8,750 bases of DNA, from contig JAEXXM010000029.1 of NCBI GenBank assembly GCA_023405815.1, forward strand, positions 1 to 8,750, read 5' to 3'. This DNA comes from Pseudomonadota bacterium. Lineage in GTDB: Bacteria; Pseudomonadota; Alphaproteobacteria; Rhizobiales; Hyphomicrobiaceae. The notes below the pieces were generated by a model. The model was not told the DNA's origin. It searched no databases and worked only from the letters and a program-made list of their open reading frames with translations. The translations under genes were made by a program, and so were the position numbers. Positions 5,834 through 8,750 of the stretch are shown here, one piece after another (position 1 is the stretch's first letter; every line of letters starts with the position of its first letter).

Positions 5834-5893
5834 GTGACACGAGTGGAGAGAAGCATTGCAGACGGCTGTCGTCGCACGAGCGGATGACCGCGG
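5834..5893. repeat. 60-bp diverged repeat, copy 2 (part R1)
   Basis: Second copy of the GTGACACGAG-starting repeat, 47/60 identical to 5718-5777 without gaps. In copy 1 the sequence passes at once into the hairpin cassette. Here it continues as CGGCTCCTTT and then enters a 52-bp tandem repeat, with the cassette resuming only at 6005. Confidence 0.7.
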
Positions 5894-5900
5894 CTCCTTT

Positions 5901-6004
5901 GCGCTGCCGATTCACGCCCTCGCTGGTAGACGCTCGGGCGATCGGAGCTTTGGCGCTGCCGATTCACGCCCTCGCTGGTAGACGCTCGGGCAATCGGAGC
6001 TTTG
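5901..6004. repeat. Tandem duplication, two copies of a 52-bp unit
   Basis: Unit 1 is 5901-5952 and unit 2 is 5953-6004. They differ at a single base (G at 5940, A at 5992), so the duplication is recent or is kept homogeneous. Each unit contains an imperfect inverted repeat: CCGAT (5907-5911) pairs with ATCGG (5941-5945), and GCCC (5916-5919) pairs with GGGC (5936-5939). The period is not a multiple of three, which argues against a protein repeat. A copy-number change here could be scored as a variable-number tandem repeat. Confidence 0.9.
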
Positions 6005-6048
6005 GCGCGGGCCCCTTGGGCCCTGGCCGCTTCGCGGCCAAGAGAAGG
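6005..6048. repeat. Hairpin cassette, copy 2 (part R2)
   Basis: Repeats the cassette of 5783-5827. GGGCCC-CTT-GGGCCC (6009-6023) is identical to copy 1. The next hairpin is altered to TGGCCGC-TTC-GCGGCCA (6024-6040), and GAGAAGG follows. The left arm of the first hairpin is missing and the 52-bp tandem repeat sits in its place. The cassette ends 19 bp from the stop codon of the EF-hand gene, so its complement would lie in that gene's 3' untranslated region. There is no U-run, so it is not a standard intrinsic terminator. Confidence 0.75.
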
Positions 6049-6067
6049 CGGCGAGTCGACAAAGCCA

Positions 6068-6580
6068 CTAGTTCGGGAGGCCTGGCGTGTTCTTCTCGCG
6101 CGGATCGCCCGACTGCGCCTTCTTGGAGTCGAAGATCTGCTCGGTGTTGGCGCGCGCGCCGGCAACCTGACTCGCCGTCAGCTTGCACTCGTTGTTCCTG
6201 TCGAGCAGCGCGAAGGCGCGGTTGGGCTTCTCGACGAACTCGCTGCGCGAGAGCTTTCCGTCTTTGTCGCCATCGTAGTAGCCGAGGTCGACGGTCTCGA
6301 ACATGCGATCGGTGGAGACGACCTTGCCGTACTCGGTACGGTCGAGAAAGCCATCGCGATTGGCGTCGGCGGCGTCGAAGAGCTCGGCGGCATAGGCCTT
6401 CCACTCGTCGCAGGTGACGACGCCGTCTCGGTTGCGGTCCCAGTTGCCGGCGGCAGAAAGGAAGACGCGGTCGACCTCGGGGAGCGAGGAGCCCGAGCAG
6501 GCGGCGAGGACAAGCACGAGTACACCCACCTGAGCGGCGATCAAAGCAAGGCTGAGTTCAGACGTCTTGTTCTTCTTCAT
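6068..6580 (-). CDS. EF-hand calcium-binding lipoprotein
   Basis: Predicted 170-residue lipoprotein. A hydrophobic signal ends in a lipobox (LVLVLAAC, Cys28 as lipidation site). It should be anchored on the periplasmic side of the inner membrane or in the outer membrane; Ser follows the Cys, so no inner-membrane retention signal is evident. Three canonical EF-hand loops are visible: D48-x-N50-x-D52-G ending E59, D72-x-N74-x-D76-G ending E83, and D103-x-D105-x-D107-G ending E114. A fourth at 127-138 (DRNNECKLTASQ) is degenerate, with Cys in place of Gly and Gln in place of the final Glu. The start ATG at 6580 follows GGGGGA closely. ispG ends 27 bp upstream on the same strand, so the two are probably co-transcribed. 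Calcium binding is well supported by motif; the partner and role are unknown. Confidence 0.9.
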   Translation of the reverse strand: MKKNKTSELSLALIAAQVGVLVLVLAACSGSSLPEVDRVFLSAAGNWDRNRDGVVTCDEWKAYAAELFDAADANRDGFLDRTEYGKVVSTDRMFETVDLGYYDGDKDGKLSRSEFVEKPNRAFALLDRNNECKLTASQVAGARANTEQIFDSKKAQSGDPREKNTPGLPN

Positions 6581-6607
6581 TGTTCCCCCGGGCCCGCGCC
6601 CCGCCTC

Positions 6608-7903
6608 TCAGGCCGTGTGTCGCTCTTGTGTCGAGGATTCGATCTGGCCCCCACCACCGAATCGACGCTCGATATAGTCCTCCACGATCTGCCGGAATTC
6701 AGCGGCAATGTTGGGACCGCGGAGGGTTGTCACCTTCTTTCCGTCCATGAACACGGGTGCGGCCGGCGCCTCGCCGGTGCCGGGGAGCGAGATGCCGATG
6801 TCGGCGTGCTTGGATTCCCCGGGGCCGTTAACGATGCAGCCCATCACAGCGAAATTCAGCGTCTCGACGCCGGGATAGCGGCGACGCCACTCGGGCATGC
6901 GATCGCGGATCATGTCTTGCACGTCGCGGGCAAGCTCCTGGAATACGGTGGAGGTGGTGCGGCCGCATCCGGGGCAGGCGGTGACGATGGGCATGAAGGA
7001 GCGCAGGCCCATCGATTGCAGTATCTCCTGCGCCACGCGCACCTCGAGGGTGCGATCGCCGCCCGGCTCGGGCGTGAGCGAGACGCGGATGGTGTCACCG
7101 ATGCCGTTCTGCAGAAGCAGCCCGATGCCGGCGGTCGAGGCGACGATGCCCTTCGAGCCCATGCCGGCTTCCGTCAGACCAACGTGAAGCGCGTACGCGC
7201 TGCGCGCTGCGAGGAGCGTGTAGACGGCGACAAGGTCCTGCACCGCGGAGACCTTGGCGGAGAGGATGATGTCATTCGCGGTGAGGCCGAGCTCCTCGGC
7301 GCGCGCCGCGGAGATGAGCGCCGACTGCACGATGGCCTCGTGCATCACGGCGCGCGCATCCTTCGGCGCATCGGAGCGCGCGTTCTCGTCCATGAGCCGC
7401 GTCAGCAGCTCCTGATCGAGCGAACCCCAGTTGACGCCGATGCGCACCGGCTTCTTGTGGCGCACAGCGGTGTCGATGATGGCGGCGAACTGACGGTCCT
7501 TCTTGTCCTTGAAGCCGACGTTGCCGGGATTGATGCGATACTTGTCGAGCGCTTCGGCAGCGGCGGGATTGTCAGCGAGGAGTGTGTGGCCGTTGTAGTG
7601 GAAGTCTCCCACCAGCGGCACGACGACGCCGCGCTTTACGAGGCGGTCGCGGATGTGCGGCACCGCCTTTGCCGACTCGTCACGGTCGACGGTGATGCGC
7701 ACCAGCTCCGAGCCGGCGCGGGCGAGAGCCGCCACCTGCGCGGTCGTTGCGTCGATGTCGGCGGTATCGGTGTTGGTCATCGACTGGACGACGACCGGCG
7801 CGCCTCCACCAACGACCACACTCGCGATGCGAACGGGCTGCGTCTGGCGCCTCGGGGCGATGAGATCGGTGGGCGAAGCCCGCATGGGTGCCGTTTCCGC
7901 CAT
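6608..7903 (-). CDS. ispG: (E)-4-hydroxy-3-methylbut-2-enyl-diphosphate synthase
   Basis: Cytosolic [4Fe-4S] enzyme of the methylerythritol phosphate pathway that converts the cyclic MEcPP to HMBPP. The 431-residue product has an N-terminal TIM barrel, starting at VVVQSMTNTDTADIDAT and including VRITVDRDESAKAVP, GDFHYNGHTLL, YRINPGNVG and PVRIGVNWGSLD. The C-terminal cluster domain carries CPGCGRT (Cys310, Cys313), then MGCIVNGPGE with Cys356 and Glu363, the four expected cluster ligands, followed by SKHADIGISLPG. It is longer than the 372-residue E. coli enzyme, as is usual in alphaproteobacteria. I chose the ATG at 7903 (MAETAPMRASP); a TTG at 7912 and an ATG at 7885 are possible, and none has a strong ribosome site. 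It lies 64 bp downstream of the znuB-like gene and 27 bp upstream of the EF-hand gene, all on one strand. Confidence 0.96.
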   Translation of the reverse strand: MAETAPMRASPTDLIAPRRQTQPVRIASVVVGGGAPVVVQSMTNTDTADIDATTAQVAALARAGSELVRITVDRDESAKAVPHIRDRLVKRGVVVPLVGDFHYNGHTLLADNPAAAEALDKYRINPGNVGFKDKKDRQFAAIIDTAVRHKKPVRIGVNWGSLDQELLTRLMDENARSDAPKDARAVMHEAIVQSALISAARAEELGLTANDIILSAKVSAVQDLVAVYTLLAARSAYALHVGLTEAGMGSKGIVASTAGIGLLLQNGIGDTIRVSLTPEPGGDRTLEVRVAQEILQSMGLRSFMPIVTACPGCGRTTSTVFQELARDVQDMIRDRMPEWRRRYPGVETLNFAVMGCIVNGPGESKHADIGISLPGTGEAPAAPVFMDGKKVTTLRGPNIAAEFRQIVEDYIERRFGGGGQIESSTQERHTA

Positions 7904-7967
7904 TGGAACCAAGCGTCTAACTAATGCAGCGCCGACAAGTTGGCCAGAGGGCGGCGAGGCGCGCCCC

Positions 7968-8750
7968 CTAGCGGCGCGGCTTTCCGGGGTGCCCGTAGGC
8001 GGCCCAGCTCAGCGAAATCCCCGCCAGCAAAGACATGATCAGGACGATGGAGGGGCCGCCGGGGCTATCGACCGTGGCGGAGAGCCACAGACCCGAGACG
8101 ACGCTTGCCGCGGCGGTGAGGCCGGTCAGAGCGACCATGCGCTCGGGAGTTCCGGCCAGCGGGCGGGCGGCGACGGCCGGCACGACCAGGAACGCCATGA
8201 CCAGGAGGATGCCGACGATCTTCATGGCGACCGCGATCGCGACAGCCAACAGCACGATGAACACGGTGCGCACCATCTCCCGGTCGACGCCCTCGGCGGC
8301 GGCGAGGTCCTCGTGCACGGCAAGGCGCAACAGCGGCTGCCACAGCCAGGCGACGACGGCGAGGACGACGGCGCCGCCGACGAAGATGACGGCGATGTCG
8401 GTGCCGGTCACGGCGAAGACGTCGCCGAAGAGGAAGCCGGTCAAGTCGACCGGGGCGCCCTTGATCATGGAGGTGGCGATGACGCCGGCAGCCAGCGCCG
8501 CGTGATGCAGGAGGCCAAGAACCGAATCCATCCCGACGAGCTTCTGGCGGCCGAACCACAGCAGCAGAACCGCGACGGCGAGCGCAACGATGAGGACGCC
8601 CCAGGTGACGTCCATCTGCAGCGCGAGGCCGAGAGCGACGCCGATGAGCCCCGCCTGGGCCACGGTCTCGCCGAAGTAGGCCATGCGCTGCCAGACGATG
8701 AAGCAGCCGAGCGGCGCGGCGACGATCGCGAGCCCCAGGCTGGCGACGAG
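7968..8750 (-). CDS. znuB: Zinc/manganese ABC transporter permease (ABC-3 family), N-terminus cut by the window edge
   Basis: Integral inner-membrane subunit of a metal-uptake ABC transporter that works with an ATPase (ZnuC) and a periplasmic binding protein (ZnuA). The frame is open to the right edge and gives 260 residues; the visible start LVASLGLAIVAAPLGCFIVWQRMAYFGE shows that the ATG at 8684 is internal. Only a short N-terminal piece should be missing. Family segments visible are GCFIVWQRMAYFGETVA, GFLFGDVFAVT, the cytoplasmic loop HEDLAAAEGVD, VGILLVMAFLVVPAVAAR and DSPGGPSIVL, with about eight hydrophobic helices. The usual His after the first helix pair (family form GDxLxHSxLLG, from memory) appears to be Gln here (GETVAQAGLIG). 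Zinc is the most likely substrate, but manganese or iron cannot be excluded from the permease alone. Other transporter genes presumably lie beyond the window. Confidence 0.9.
   Translation of the reverse strand, partial: LVASLGLAIVAAPLGCFIVWQRMAYFGETVAQAGLIGVALGLALQMDVTWGVLIVALAVAVLLLWFGRQKLVGMDSVLGLLHHAALAAGVIATSMIKGAPVDLTGFLFGDVFAVTGTDIAVIFVGGAVVLAVVAWLWQPLLRLAVHEDLAAAEGVDREMVRTVFIVLLAVAIAVAMKIVGILLVMAFLVVPAVAARPLAGTPERMVALTGLTAAASVVSGLWLSATVDSPGGPSIVLIMSLLAGISLSWAAYGHPGKPRR

Larger units (their letters stand above)
5546..6067. other. 522-bp gene-free region upstream of the outer-membrane protein gene, largely repeats
   Basis: No credible gene is present. The left part (5546-5717) should carry the promoter and leader of the outer-membrane protein gene, but I see no convincing -35/-10 pair. 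It also includes a stretch resembling the 5' half of a tRNA-Leu (5623-5650). The right part (5718-6048) is a mosaic of repeats described separately. The remaining 19 bp lead to the stop of the EF-hand gene. Frames that stay open across this region are not coding: the 52-bp tandem period is not a multiple of three and no family motifs appear. Confidence 0.7.

Noticed and set aside
5901..6004. Direct repeats considered as a CRISPR array
   Set aside because: The two units abut with no spacers, there are only two copies of 52 bp, and no cas genes are nearby.
5743..6417. Open plus-strand frame crossing the repeat array
   Set aside because: It runs through a 52-bp tandem repeat whose period breaks the frame pattern and into the antisense of the EF-hand gene. 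There is no ribosome site and the composition is Arg/Ser-rich.
6002..7924. A 640-codon open frame on the plus strand opposite ispG and the EF-hand gene
   Set aside because: It mirrors two firmly identified genes. Its product has no family motifs and the typical Arg/Gly/Asp/Val-rich composition of an antisense frame in G+C-rich DNA.
7904..7967. Promoter or terminator between the znuB-like gene and ispG
   Set aside because: Only a GGCGCGCC palindrome and unconvincing -35/-10 matches are visible; nothing supports a specific call.

Overview
The window looks like a G+C-rich alphaproteobacterial chromosome, most likely of the order Hyphomicrobiales (Rhizobiales). That placement rests on four things: a PhaR-type polyhydroxyalkanoate regulator, an Omp25/RopB-like beta-barrel protein, an alphaproteobacterial-length IspG, and the run phaR / small membrane protein / rpmF / mtgA / ispA. 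No species can be named from the sequence alone. All protein-coding content looks like normal housekeeping or envelope genes. I see no phage, transposase, CRISPR array, toxin-antitoxin pair or biosynthetic cluster. The least explained DNA is a hairpin-rich mosaic repeat between two genes (about 5718-6048).

Layout: phaR (+) enters from the left edge without its N-terminus and ends at a strong rho-independent terminator (546-576). Facing it on the minus strand are a four-helix membrane protein of unknown function (602-1012), rpmF for ribosomal protein L32 (1136-1321), and mtgA, a peptidoglycan glycosyltransferase with an unusually long Pro/Ala-rich N-terminal region (1503-2741). A 98-bp divergent spacer separates mtgA from ispA on the plus strand (farnesyl diphosphate synthase, 2840-3739). 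ispA converges on an AraC-family regulator (3880-4755, minus). Upstream of that regulator, on the same strand, is an outer-membrane beta-barrel protein (4853-5545).

A 522-bp stretch without genes follows (5546-6067). It holds two diverged copies of a composite repeat; the second copy appears to be split by a nearly perfect 52-bp tandem duplication. Beyond it, all on the minus strand, are an EF-hand lipoprotein (6068-6580), ispG (6608-7903) and a ZnuB-like metal ABC permease that runs off the right edge (7968-8750). The gaps are 27 and 64 bp, so these three could form one transcription unit, in the order znuB, ispG, EF-hand gene.

How the genes relate: ispG (late methylerythritol phosphate pathway) and ispA (C15 prenyl diphosphate) belong to one isoprenoid route, and its products feed the undecaprenyl carrier of cell-wall synthesis, the pathway MtgA acts in. 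L32, the outer-membrane protein, the zinc permease and the Ca-binding lipoprotein are general growth and envelope functions. I did not find a convincing new biological system. The best candidates for follow-up are the repeat array, the MtgA extension and the ispG-linked EF-hand lipoprotein.
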